A stretch of 5,100 bases of DNA from an uncultured Spirochaetales bacterium (GCA_949292445.1 CASEZU010000180.1:1-5100); one strand, 5' to 3'; positions 1-5,100 are shown, counted from the first letter of the stretch. Notes: generated by a model not told the origin, from the letters alone. Numbers and translations are program-made.

Positions 1-19
1 AGCCGGTCATGCTTCTCAA
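1..19 (-). CDS. yicC: Start of YicC-family protein (partial, runs off the window)
   Basis: Only the first six codons are present: TTG AGA AGC ATG ACC GGC, read as (f)M-R-S-M-T-G. The peptide RSMTG directly after the initiator is the hallmark N-terminus of YicC-family proteins, which typically begin M(I)RSMTG or MIRSMTA; this family is known as an endoribonuclease family. The TTG start is chosen because a GGAGG Shine-Dalgarno at 31..27 lies 7 bases upstream. The ATG at 24..22 is only 2 bases from that GGAGG and reads ATG TTT TGA, so it cannot start a gene. The in-frame ATG at 10..8 is 16 bases from the Shine-Dalgarno, too far. The gene lies 24 bases after the preceding stop, so it is probably in the same transcript. 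The family call rests on six residues plus the start context, so it is likely but unproven. Confidence 0.6.
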
Positions 20-26
20 AACATCA

Positions 27-31
27 CCTCC
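27..31 (-). promoter_or_regulatory. Shine-Dalgarno GGAGG of the yicC-like gene
   Basis: GGAGG read on the minus strand (31..27) sits 7 bases before the TTG at 19..17. This site decides the start: the nearer ATG at 24 gives a two-codon frame ending in TGA, and the ATG at 10 is too far away. Confidence 0.6.
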
Positions 32-43
32 AGCTTGATTATA

Positions 44-469
44 TCACTCATCCGCCGCTTCTGTAGCACGGAGCGTCAACACATTCGGGTATGTCTCCCT
101 GACCGGCTCAATGAGCCTGAGAGCCTCCTCCCGTGTTCTGACCATGAATGCGGATGAGAGACGGCGCGGAACGGGAGAGAAGACGACACCGTCGATGGCT
201 CTCATCAGGCGCTTTCCGCCTGCCTCGCGCTCATCGCCGATGACGACGAGATAGGATGCGGCAGAGAGTGCGGAAGCCCAGCCATGGCAGTCGGAATAGA
301 CAGCCGCAGAAGGGAGCAGCACGGCGATGCACGGCTTGCTGTCCTCTAATGCCTTCCTCGCCTCCTTAGGGCTGCTGACGGAGACATCGGTCCCGATTGA
401 TGCGAAAAATGAGGGTACAGCCTGCTGTATCCTCACTTTCTCATTCCTTCTTTTCCAGAATGGCGTCAT
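44..469 (-). CDS. Unrecognised 141-residue protein, faintly receiver-like
   Basis: I do not recognise this family. It is a soluble protein of alternating helices and hydrophobic strands: a helix around SPKEARKALED (residues 33-43), a strand CIAVLLPSAAV (47-57), a strand YLVVIGDE (73-80) and a strand GVVFSPVP (94-101), then an amphipathic C-terminal helix. This order resembles a degenerate CheY-like receiver with S-P in place of the conserved K-P. No acidic pocket or phosphorylatable aspartate is evident, so a signalling role is only a guess. The ATG at 469 lies one base after the stop of the zinc-ribbon gene, which suggests translational coupling, but no good Shine-Dalgarno precedes it. A GTG at 436 (codon 12) has AAGGA 8 bases upstream and is a real alternative start, giving about 130 residues. 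A longer frame opening at 589 would overlap the zinc-ribbon gene almost completely and is not favoured. The yicC-like gene follows after 24 bases. Confidence 0.65.
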   Translation of the reverse strand: MTPFWKRRNEKVRIQQAVPSFFASIGTDVSVSSPKEARKALEDSKPCIAVLLPSAAVYSDCHGWASALSAASYLVVIGDEREAGGKRLMRAIDGVVFSPVPRRLSSAFMVRTREEALRLIEPVRETYPNVLTLRATEAADE

Positions 470-470
470 C

Positions 471-635
471 TTACTTGGAAAGTTTTGCGTTGCATTCCTT
501 GCAGATCTTGACCTTGTTTCCGTCGATCTCCTTCTCGTAAAGGCACTTGATGGCAGTTCTCTTGCAGACGGGGCAAGTAGCTCTTCCATTGTTGAACTGA
601 TCGCGGATACCTGTTCCTCTATGTGCTTTGGACAT
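471..635 (-). CDS. Small zinc-ribbon protein (54 aa)
   Basis: A basic 54-residue protein with two cysteine pairs, C21-P-V-C24 and C45-K-E-C48, 20 residues apart: a classic treble-clef or zinc-ribbon arrangement that should bind one Zn2+. The N-terminal 20 residues (beginning MSKAHRGTGIRD) and the loop between the pairs are rich in Lys and Arg, which fits nucleic-acid or ribosome binding, but no function can be named from sequence. A further cysteine (C31) lies in the loop. The ATG at 635 is chosen because AAGGAG at 647..642 is 6 bases upstream and a good promoter lies at 698-669. A longer in-frame ATG at 701 lies upstream of the predicted transcription start and has no ribosome site. The stop is one base before the next gene, so the two are probably co-translated. 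It resembles the short zinc-ribbon proteins of spirochaete genomes, which is an impression rather than a search result. Confidence 0.85.
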   Translation of the reverse strand: MSKAHRGTGIRDQFNNGRATCPVCKRTAIKCLYEKEIDGNKVKICKECNAKLSK

Positions 636-641
636 CTTCTT

Positions 642-647
642 CTCCTT
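642..647 (-). promoter_or_regulatory. Shine-Dalgarno AAGGAG of the zinc-ribbon gene
   Basis: AAGGAG read on the minus strand (647..642), 6 bases before the ATG at 635..633. It selects this ATG over the in-frame ATG 66 bases further upstream. Confidence 0.7.
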
Positions 648-668
648 ATTAAGTTTCGATTCCCGTAG

Positions 669-698
669 AATATACCCCAACCCTGCCGTCGGGGTCAA
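669..698 (-). promoter_or_regulatory. Sigma-70 type promoter for the zinc-ribbon/yicC unit
   Basis: On the minus strand a -35 box TTGACC (698..693, five of six consensus bases) is followed by an 18-base spacer and a -10 box TATATT (674..669, five of six). Transcription should start near 661-663, giving a leader of about 27 bases before the ATG at 635 with the AAGGAG ribosome site inside it. The promoter lies just downstream of the AEC permease stop (709..707), in a 71-base gap, so the zinc-ribbon gene, the 141-residue gene and probably yicC form their own transcription unit. The spacer contains an ACCCC...GGGGT inverted repeat that might serve as an operator. Confidence 0.65.
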
Positions 699-706
699 CA
701 TCAGCG

Positions 707-1615
707 CTAGAGAAGCGCGAATAGAAGCGGCATCAGGATCAGTGATATGACGATGGAGACAGTGCTCGCGAAGCCGACAAGCTCGATATCCCCCTTGAGC
801 TCTGATACGAAAGCCGGGCTTGCGGAGCTTATCGGGGCGAACGCGGTTATCGCAACAGCTTTCCTCACCTCATATGAGAATGGAGTGAAAAAGAAGAAAA
901 GCACCGCAATGACAGCCGCAAGGACAAGGCGGATCACATTCACCGTCACGACTTCCTTCAGCTTTGTCCTGTCGGAGCTGAACTCAAGCATCAGGCCTAT
1001 CATGACCATGGCCATGGGGCCATTAGCAGGACTGATCAGCGAAGCGAAATCAAAGATCACATCCGGCAGCTGCAAGCTGAAGATACTCAGCACAAGCATA
1101 ATGAAATAGACCGTGAACGAGGGCTTCCTGAAAATTGAAAGCACCGAACGGAGAATCCCGCGCCCAGGATCGGCGCCGATGGCAAGCGCCGTCATCACGA
1201 AATTAAGCCCCAGGCACATCGGTGCATTGCCCATGTCAAAAAGGCATGTGGCGACAACGCCGGTGGCACCGAGGATGCCGGAAACGAACGGGAGCGTGAA
1301 ATTGCCGATGTTGTAGGCAGGAAGCTCCAGCATGTAGAAGATACGGCTGTCGCGGCCGCTTCTTCTGGATACAAGGTACCCTGCTCCCAGCATCACCCAG
1401 TTCGCAGCGAAGGAGATCAGCGGTATCGCCATGTAGCTCCATTCAAAGACGAACGAGCGGAAGCTCACCAGAATAGCACATGGAAGCGTGATGTTGAGCA
1501 CCACGCGGGCAATGGCAACTCCGTCCTCCTTGGAAAGGACGCCGGCTTTCTTCATCACATAGCCGAGTACAACCATCAGAAGAAAGAAGCATGCCCTGAT
1601 AAGAATATCCGCCAT
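707..1615 (-). CDS. AEC (auxin efflux carrier) family permease
   Basis: A 302-residue inner-membrane protein with about ten hydrophobic segments, the usual size of bacterial AEC-family (Mem_trans) transporters. Family marks visible in order: N41 and P45 in the second segment (LNITLPCAILVSF), the central Y101-N-I-G-N-F-T-L-P109 in a likely crossover region, D127-M-G-N130, an NGP turn around 188-190 followed by a glycine-rich segment, and A-P-I-S-S-A-S-P near 260-267. The family exports or imports small organic anions such as malate or malonate, as well as auxin in plants. The substrate cannot be deduced here. The ATG at 1615 is preferred because GGAGGA lies just upstream (1624..1619) and translation then begins directly with the first membrane segment; an in-frame ATG at 1678 would add 21 unlikely residues across a hairpin. 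The gap to the preceding gene is 77 bases. A poor -35/-10 pair (TTCATA, 17 bases, TATTAT) ends very close to the ribosome site and is not convincing. Confidence 0.88.
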   Translation of the reverse strand: MADILIRACFFLLMVVLGYVMKKAGVLSKEDGVAIARVVLNITLPCAILVSFRSFVFEWSYMAIPLISFAANWVMLGAGYLVSRRSGRDSRIFYMLELPAYNIGNFTLPFVSGILGATGVVATCLFDMGNAPMCLGLNFVMTALAIGADPGRGILRSVLSIFRKPSFTVYFIMLVLSIFSLQLPDVIFDFASLISPANGPMAMVMIGLMLEFSSDRTKLKEVVTVNVIRLVLAAVIAVLFFFFTPFSYEVRKAVAITAFAPISSASPAFVSELKGDIELVGFASTVSIVISLILMPLLFALL

Positions 1616-1617
1616 AT

Positions 1618-1631
1618 TTCCTCCGGAGGAA
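1618..1631 (-). promoter_or_regulatory. Shine-Dalgarno of the AEC gene inside a 14-base perfect palindrome
   Basis: The bases TTCCTCCGGAGGAA at 1618-1631 are their own reverse complement. The minus-strand half GGAGGA (1624..1619) is the ribosome site 3-4 bases before the ATG at 1615, and the other half is an exact anti-Shine-Dalgarno-like copy. As DNA it could bind a dimeric regulator. As RNA a loop-less hairpin cannot close fully, but two transcripts, or a partial fold, could mask the ribosome site. A regulatory role is inference. Confidence 0.4.
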
Positions 1632-1658
1632 TAATAGCGGCAAAAAGGAGAAATATGA

Positions 1659-1685
1659 ATCCCCTGCGCCAGCGACACAGGGGAT
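1659..1685 (-). terminator. Hairpin after the two-segment membrane protein gene, possible weak terminator
   Basis: Inverted repeat ATCCCCTG (minus strand 1685..1678) and CAGGGGAT (1666..1659): eight perfect pairs around an 11-base loop, beginning 7 bases after the TGA of the membrane protein gene. On the minus strand the stem is followed by TCATATTTCTCC and then TTTTT, so the U-rich tract is interrupted and offset. It could terminate weakly, protect the 3' end, or only attenuate read-through into the AEC gene. An open-loop regulatory stem is equally possible. Confidence 0.4.
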
Positions 1686-1692
1686 CATCCTA

Positions 1693-2091
1693 TCAATTTT
1701 TCGTCTCGTCCGGAGATGAGGCCTCATGCACGGTGGCATCCACCGCCTCGGCCTTCGCCCGCTTCATCGATTCGCGGTCAGCTTTCCTCTCCTTCTCATC
1801 CAGCTCCCTGTCCTTCTCTTTCTCCTTGTGTCCTCCGACCTGGAGAACCGCGAAGATCACCATCAGCACAAGGCCTGCATTGAATGCAAGGTGTCCGAAT
1901 GATGTATAGACACTTCCGCAGGACGGCACAGCCATCGTCGTGTATCTCATCGAGTACATCAGGCCGCCGTGACCATAGTGATACACCGCACTGTGCGGTG
2001 CCGCAATATAAGCTCCCGCAACCGAGAGCGCCAGTCCAACAACAATAAGCACTATCGCGCATACAAGCGCTATTACCGAACCTTTCCTCAT
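1693..2091 (-). CDS. Unrecognised protein with two membrane segments and a charged tail
   Basis: 132 residues, not recognised. A hydrophobic segment at about residues 6-28 could be a membrane anchor. A short loop (29-64) is rich in Tyr, Gly and His (H33, H38, H41 around YHYGHGG) and has C58. A second membrane segment spans about 67-86. The tail (88-132) is dominated by Lys, Glu, Asp and Arg and looks helical or coiled-coil, probably cytoplasmic; the loop would then face outward. Two ATG codons sit side by side at 2094 and 2091. GGAGG at 2102..2098 is 3 bases from the first and 6 from the second, so the second is chosen. A longer frame from 2151 would add a cysteine- and aromatic-rich leader upstream of the ribosome site and is not favoured. 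It lies 72 bases after the methyltransferase-like gene, with no convincing promoter (a poor extended -10, TGTTATCTT, is the best seen), and is followed by a hairpin. Confidence 0.75.
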   Translation of the reverse strand: MRKGSVIALVCAIVLIVVGLALSVAGAYIAAPHSAVYHYGHGGLMYSMRYTTMAVPSCGSVYTSFGHLAFNAGLVLMVIFAVLQVGGHKEKEKDRELDEKERKADRESMKRAKAEAVDATVHEASSPDETKN

Positions 2092-2097
2092 CATCTG

Positions 2098-2102
2098 CCT
2101 CC
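2098..2102 (-). promoter_or_regulatory. Shine-Dalgarno GGAGG deciding between two adjacent ATGs
   Basis: GGAGG on the minus strand (2102..2098), 3 bases before the ATG at 2094 and 6 before the ATG at 2091. Normal spacing favours the second ATG, making the protein one residue shorter (M-R-K-G-S...). Confidence 0.6.
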
Positions 2103-2163
2103 GCCATGTAAGATAACACACAAACGGATCAAAATAACCGGCTTCACACAATCGACAGAGAAA

Positions 2164-2748
2164 CTACCTCTTCACTGCATGAATGGATATGACAGTGCCC
2201 AGATCGGGATTCTCGTCCTTCTCCACTGCCCTGATGGAGAATGAGAGCATGGAAAGCGCACGGACGACATCATCAGGCTGGTAGCGCTTCATCCTGACCT
2301 TGCGATCCATCTGGTACCATGATTCCACCTCTTTCATCTGGTCAAAGACGAAATGGTCATACGAGGGGAAGGAGATATAGAGATTGCCGCCTGACACGAG
2401 GCTGTCGCTGAGGTTGTAGAGATAGCCTGTGAGCTCCCTTGTATCGAGCGTCTGGATGGCCAGGACGGAGACGGCGATGTCGATGTCATCATAGACCTTC
2501 GACTGGAACGGGACCGGGTCAGCCACAATGAAGCACTCCTCCGCCTCTTCCCTGAGCGCTTCACTGTCGCTGTCGGAGGCGATGATCGTGCTCTCGGGAT
2601 AGAGTGTCCTGAAAAGCGGAGCCAGAAACACAGAGGCTGTCCCGGAAAACAGGATACGGTCAGCCTTCTCCCTCATGCACATAAGCTCCCCCGCATAGCG
2701 GAAAAGCTCAGCATTGTCTGTCATCCAGAGGCCGAGAGGATGGTTCAT
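2164..2748 (-). CDS. Class I SAM-methyltransferase-like protein
   Basis: A 194-residue soluble protein with the strand and helix order of the class I methyltransferase fold. The first strand and loop are ILFSGTASVF (residues 32-41), where the usual glycine-rich D/E-x-G-x-G-x-G is reduced to one glycine. The second strand ends in acidic residues, IIASDSDSEAL (55-65; D59 and D61 where the SAM ribose is normally held). A later strand is DDIDIAVSVLAIQTLD (87-102), and GGNLYISFP (120-128) matches the post-motif strand that usually follows a G-G turn. The missing glycines make cofactor binding uncertain; it may be a divergent or non-catalytic member, and no substrate can be named. Its ATG overlaps the transporter stop as ATGA, and AAGGAGG at 2765..2759, inside the transporter gene, lies 10 bases upstream. 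Translation is therefore coupled to the transporter and the two are surely co-transcribed. An in-frame ATG at codon 9 is a less likely start. Confidence 0.7.
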   Translation of the reverse strand: MNHPLGLWMTDNAELFRYAGELMCMREKADRILFSGTASVFLAPLFRTLYPESTIIASDSDSEALREEAEECFIVADPVPFQSKVYDDIDIAVSVLAIQTLDTRELTGYLYNLSDSLVSGGNLYISFPSYDHFVFDQMKEVESWYQMDRKVRMKRYQPDDVVRALSMLSFSIRAVEKDENPDLGTVISIHAVKR

Positions 2749-4172
2749 CTCTCCTCATCCTCCTTAAGCCAGAACCTGCTGACAGATCTGAATGCGCGCT
2801 TTCCTGCCGCGATCCTGTAAGCGATGATGAAAACAACTGTATATGCAAACGTTATTCCCAGCATTGTATAGAAGAGCGCGGGATTGTTCTGCGAGTAGCT
2901 GTATGCGGGAAGATTCACGAAGAGAATCAGGGGGAAGACAAAGACGAAGACCATTCCGGAAGCATAGGCATAATCCCGGGCAGCCGGAGTCTCGAAATCG
3001 GGATCGACGACTCTCAGGAGCGAAAGGCCTGTCGGCAGCGTTCCCGTCGCAGTCCCGAAGAGGACGAGCATGCGGTAGAACTGATGGTCGGAGTAGATTC
3101 TTGACGAATACCACGGAAGCACGATGCAGGTGATGAGGATGCCGACGATTATGAGAATGAGGACGGGCACATAATATGCGGCAAGCGCTGTGAGCGAGAT
3201 CGCGCCGAGGCAGGCTGCGACAGTGAGGTCAACAGAAAGCCCGTTGATTCTGTTGAGCGTCCCGTTGTCGATCGTGTAATCGATGCCTGTCTTCCTGATG
3301 ACCATGCGGACGATCGCAGCAGCGAACATGCTGAAAATGAAGTTGACGCCCCAGAGCGTGGAAGCGATCTCAGCCCCGATGGGACCGATCATCAATAAGA
3401 GCTTCTCTATGATGGCGAGCATCGCCCAGGAAACAAGATAGGAGAGCATGATCAGCGCCACATGGTAAGAGAGTGTGTCGATCGACTCCCCTTCCGATGT
3501 GAGCCTTGAACCCTCGCGTGACTTCCCCCTTGCGAGGAAACCGGAGAAGAGCTTCCTTTCACGGAGCTTCTCGGCATCCGAGGCAGGAATCCAGCCCTTC
3601 CTCACACCGAGGTTGATGAGGATCACACCGCCGATGCTGCCGGTGATGAAGCCTGCTGCGGCCATGGCAAGTCCTACCGAGGTCGCACCTTCAAATCCGA
3701 GATCCTCCCATGGCAGAGAGATCGAATAGGCCTGCCCCGGTCCGAGCTCGAAGCCTAATGGGAGCGACAGGCCGATTGCCGGAAAGAGATCTGGAATGAA
3801 CGTCTTCATCATCACGAGCGTCGCAAGGAGGCCGAAGAAGCACTGCAGGCCATACTGGCCGAAGATCGCGACGACATTCTGGAAGAAGGAACGCCTGGCG
3901 CTTCCATCCTTGGGTTTGTCATCAGATGGATTACGGAGAGCCATGGCAATGAACGAGATGTTCAGAAGATGGTATACAAGGTCTCCCAGGAACCCCGCCT
4001 CAAGCCCGATGCGAGGAGCAACGAAGTTGTAGAACACAAGAAGGAAGAATCCTCCGATGATCGCAGAGGGGATAAGAAAGCGCTGCAGCAGCCTGACCTT
4101 TGCCCTCAGGAGCGCGCCGACGAGAAGCCCGGCGCCCACTATTCCCAGATTGATTATCGCATTGAAATCCAT
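2745..4172 (-). CDS. Sodium/glutamate symporter-like (ESS/GltS) transporter
   Basis: A 475-residue inner-membrane protein with about eleven to twelve hydrophobic segments, somewhat longer than typical GltS (about 400). It shows two inverted halves. The first holds a conserved loop FELGPGQAYSI (141-151) before a glycine-rich membrane segment (GFITGSIGGVILINLG, 174-189). The second holds LFGTATGTLPTGLSLLRVVDP (381-401). In GltS-type ESS transporters such loops form the re-entrant substrate and Na+ sites, so Na+-driven uptake of glutamate or a related acid is the likely role. The GPGQ replaces the GHGT of classical GltS, so the substrate may differ. A charged cytoplasmic loop (about 191-232) separates the halves. 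The ATG at 4172 has GGAGG 6 bases upstream (4183..4179), inside the preceding gene, whose stop is one base away; an upstream in-frame ATG at 4241 lies within that gene and is rejected. The C-terminus is basic then acidic (ends KEDEER). Confidence 0.85.
   Translation of the reverse strand: MDFNAIINLGIVGAGLLVGALLRAKVRLLQRFLIPSAIIGGFFLLVFYNFVAPRIGLEAGFLGDLVYHLLNISFIAMALRNPSDDKPKDGSARRSFFQNVVAIFGQYGLQCFFGLLATLVMMKTFIPDLFPAIGLSLPLGFELGPGQAYSISLPWEDLGFEGATSVGLAMAAAGFITGSIGGVILINLGVRKGWIPASDAEKLRERKLFSGFLARGKSREGSRLTSEGESIDTLSYHVALIMLSYLVSWAMLAIIEKLLLMIGPIGAEIASTLWGVNFIFSMFAAAIVRMVIRKTGIDYTIDNGTLNRINGLSVDLTVAACLGAISLTALAAYYVPVLILIIVGILITCIVLPWYSSRIYSDHQFYRMLVLFGTATGTLPTGLSLLRVVDPDFETPAARDYAYASGMVFVFVFPLILFVNLPAYSYSQNNPALFYTMLGITFAYTVVFIIAYRIAAGKRAFRSVSRFWLKEDEER
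2759..2765 (-). promoter_or_regulatory. Shine-Dalgarno AAGGAGG of the methyltransferase-like gene
   Basis: AAGGAGG on the minus strand (2765..2759) lies within the last codons of the transporter, 10 bases before the ATG at 2748. A second GAGGAG (2756..2751) is too close (2 bases). Combined with the ATGA overlap, this indicates coupled translation. Confidence 0.55.
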
Positions 4173-4173
4173 G

Positions 4174-5100
4174 CTATTCCTCCACCGCCGTCTCTCTGTA
4201 CACAAGATAGAGCTCCTGGTACTTGAGCGGCGATCTATCAAGTGCCGTGCGAAACCTGTACTGTCTTCCTCCGGCGTAGAATTCGACTGTCTGCTTTGCG
4301 TTTATCACGACTGACTCAATTACTGAGAACGGAAAGAAAAGCTCGCCTGAACGGTTCTCGCCGTCACATATGGGAGAGTCAAAGATGAACTTCAGCCCTT
4401 CCCTGTCAGCCTCGATGGAAAAAGATTTGGAAACTGTCCTGAGCTTTTTCTTTCCCGGTATCTGGAAAAGAATGCCGCGGTCGGAGAATACAGGACCATC
4501 AGCCTGCTCCGAATAAATCTCCCCCAGCCTCTTTCTTTCCCATTTGTGCCACTCTGAGAGCTTCGTATAGGGAATGGCGGCATCATTTGTGCTGATCCTG
4601 CCATACTCATCAAAAGATGCAGAGAAACCGCACTCAGAACACTCCACAGTGTTTCCGCGGCTTCTCATTGTCGAGAACCTGCCGCATTTCGGACAGAGAT
4701 AGAAAAGCCTCTCCGCGCCTTCCGCAAGCTCCGGCGAGCGGTACGGCACACGGGCCTTCTCCTCCCAATCATCTGTGGAGAACGAGAGGCACTCCTTTGT
4801 CAGGGCCGTTATCTCAGGAAGGGACATTGCGGCAATCTCCTCCGGCGTGACGACGCGCACCACCTTTATTGATACCGGTCCCTTCCTGACCCTGTCGGTC
4901 CAGCGAGGCTTATTGAGGAAGCCTCCCTCGATATGGACGAAAATGACAGGGACCTTGAATAACCTCACGAGCTTGGCCGTAGCTGCCGTGATGTCCATCA
5001 TCTCCCCATCCCAGCTTCTCGTCCCCTCCGGAAAAAGGCCGACGATGTCACCGTCCTTCAGTGCCCGGGAAATATTCCGGATAGTCTCGAGATCGCTTCT
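4174..5100 (-). CDS. PlsC-type acyltransferase with C-terminal zinc ribbon (partial, 5' end off the window)
   Basis: The visible 308 residues run in from the window edge without a stop. The first part holds F23-P-E-G-T-R-S29 (5034..5014), the motif III of glycerophosphate acyltransferases that binds the glycerol-phosphate. Upstream RSDLETIRNISRALKDGD is the usual helix after motif II, and VPVIFVHIEGG (51-61) corresponds to motif IV. The catalytic N-H-x4-D motif must lie outside the window. This part should be 1-acyl-glycerol-3-phosphate acyltransferase-like, making phosphatidic acid at the inner membrane. The second part, from about 130, is an extension: C136-P-K-C139 and C154-S-E-C157 form a zinc ribbon, followed by a Trp- and Lys-rich stretch and a strand-rich C-terminal region (about 205-300) of PH-like look. 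The ATG at 5001 is internal: starting there would cut motif III in half. The stop TAG is one base before the transporter ATG. Confidence 0.82.
   Translation of the reverse strand, partial: RSDLETIRNISRALKDGDIVGLFPEGTRSWDGEMMDITAATAKLVRLFKVPVIFVHIEGGFLNKPRWTDRVRKGPVSIKVVRVVTPEEIAAMSLPEITALTKECLSFSTDDWEEKARVPYRSPELAEGAERLFYLCPKCGRFSTMRSRGNTVECSECGFSASFDEYGRISTNDAAIPYTKLSEWHKWERKRLGEIYSEQADGPVFSDRGILFQIPGKKKLRTVSKSFSIEADREGLKFIFDSPICDGENRSGELFFPFSVIESVVINAKQTVEFYAGGRQYRFRTALDRSPLKYQELYLVYRETAVEE
4179..4183 (-). promoter_or_regulatory. Shine-Dalgarno GGAGG of the ESS transporter
   Basis: GGAGG on the minus strand (4183..4179) lies in the last codons of the acyltransferase, 6 bases before the ATG at 4172. 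It fixes that start and rules out the in-frame ATG at 4241. Confidence 0.7.

Noticed and set aside
327..668. Plus-strand open frame of 113 codons
   Set aside because: It lies opposite the zinc-ribbon gene and the 141-residue gene, its product is low-complexity Leu/Ser sequence, and the cysteine pairs and ribosome sites on the minus strand identify the real genes.
704..718. GCGCT-5-AGCGC small hairpin over the AEC permease stop codon
   Set aside because: Only five pairs, overlapping the stop codon and not followed by a T-run on the minus strand; unlikely to be a terminator.
1632..1662. Possible promoter TTCATA-17-TATTAT before the AEC gene
   Set aside because: The -35 matches only four of six, and transcription would start inside or just before the ribosome site; not reported as a feature.
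2092..2163. Gap between the methyltransferase-like gene and the membrane protein gene examined for promoter or terminator
   Set aside because: T-rich and TG-rich, but no hairpin with a T-run and no well-spaced -35/-10 pair; only a weak extended -10 (TGTTATCTT).
2843..3133. Plus-strand frame of 96 codons rich in Arg and Ser
   Set aside because: It is the complement shadow of the transporter gene; composition is biased and no ribosome site or family motif is seen.
4174..5001. Acyltransferase gene starting at ATG 5001
   Set aside because: The reading frame stays open to the window edge and encodes the conserved FPEGTRS motif upstream of this ATG, so the ATG is internal and the gene is cut by the window.

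Overview
All recognisable genes in this 5.1 kb window lie on the minus strand, so transcription runs from position 5100 down towards position 1. GC content is moderate, a little above 50 percent by eye, and coding is dense. The window looks like ordinary bacterial chromosome: I see no transposase, integrase, phage gene, tRNA, rRNA or CRISPR array. Gene starts carry GGAGG-type Shine-Dalgarno sequences, and the promoter I can read is of the sigma-70 type. The protein repertoire and gene style would suit a host-associated spirochaete (Treponema/Sphaerochaeta-like). That is an impression from protein flavour, not a proven assignment.

Layout in the direction of transcription. (1) 5100-4174: the 3' part of a PlsC-type acyltransferase whose start lies beyond the window; it carries a C-terminal extension with a four-cysteine zinc ribbon. 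(2) 4172-2745: a sodium/glutamate-symporter-like (ESS/GltS) transporter, one base after the acyltransferase stop. (3) 2748-2164: a class I methyltransferase-like protein whose ATG overlaps the transporter stop as ATGA. These three form one tightly coupled operon. (4) 2091-1693: an unrecognised protein with two membrane segments and a highly charged cytoplasmic tail, followed by a hairpin. (5) 1615-707: an auxin-efflux-carrier (AEC) family permease. (6) A clear promoter at 698-669 then drives 635-471, a 54-residue zinc-ribbon protein; next comes a 141-residue unrecognised protein (469-44) that faintly resembles a degenerate receiver domain. (7) At the window edge, a TTG-started reading frame beginning (f)M-R-S-M-T-G is very probably the start of yicC (YicC-family endoribonuclease).

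Functionally, the upstream half combines phospholipid synthesis with solute transport. The downstream half appears to be a separate unit of small nucleic-acid-type proteins leading into yicC. Nothing amounts to a clear new defence or mobile system. The most interesting points are the acyltransferase-zinc ribbon fusion, the unusual GPGQ loop of the transporter, the small zinc-ribbon gene with its own strong promoter next to yicC, and the unidentified two-segment membrane protein.
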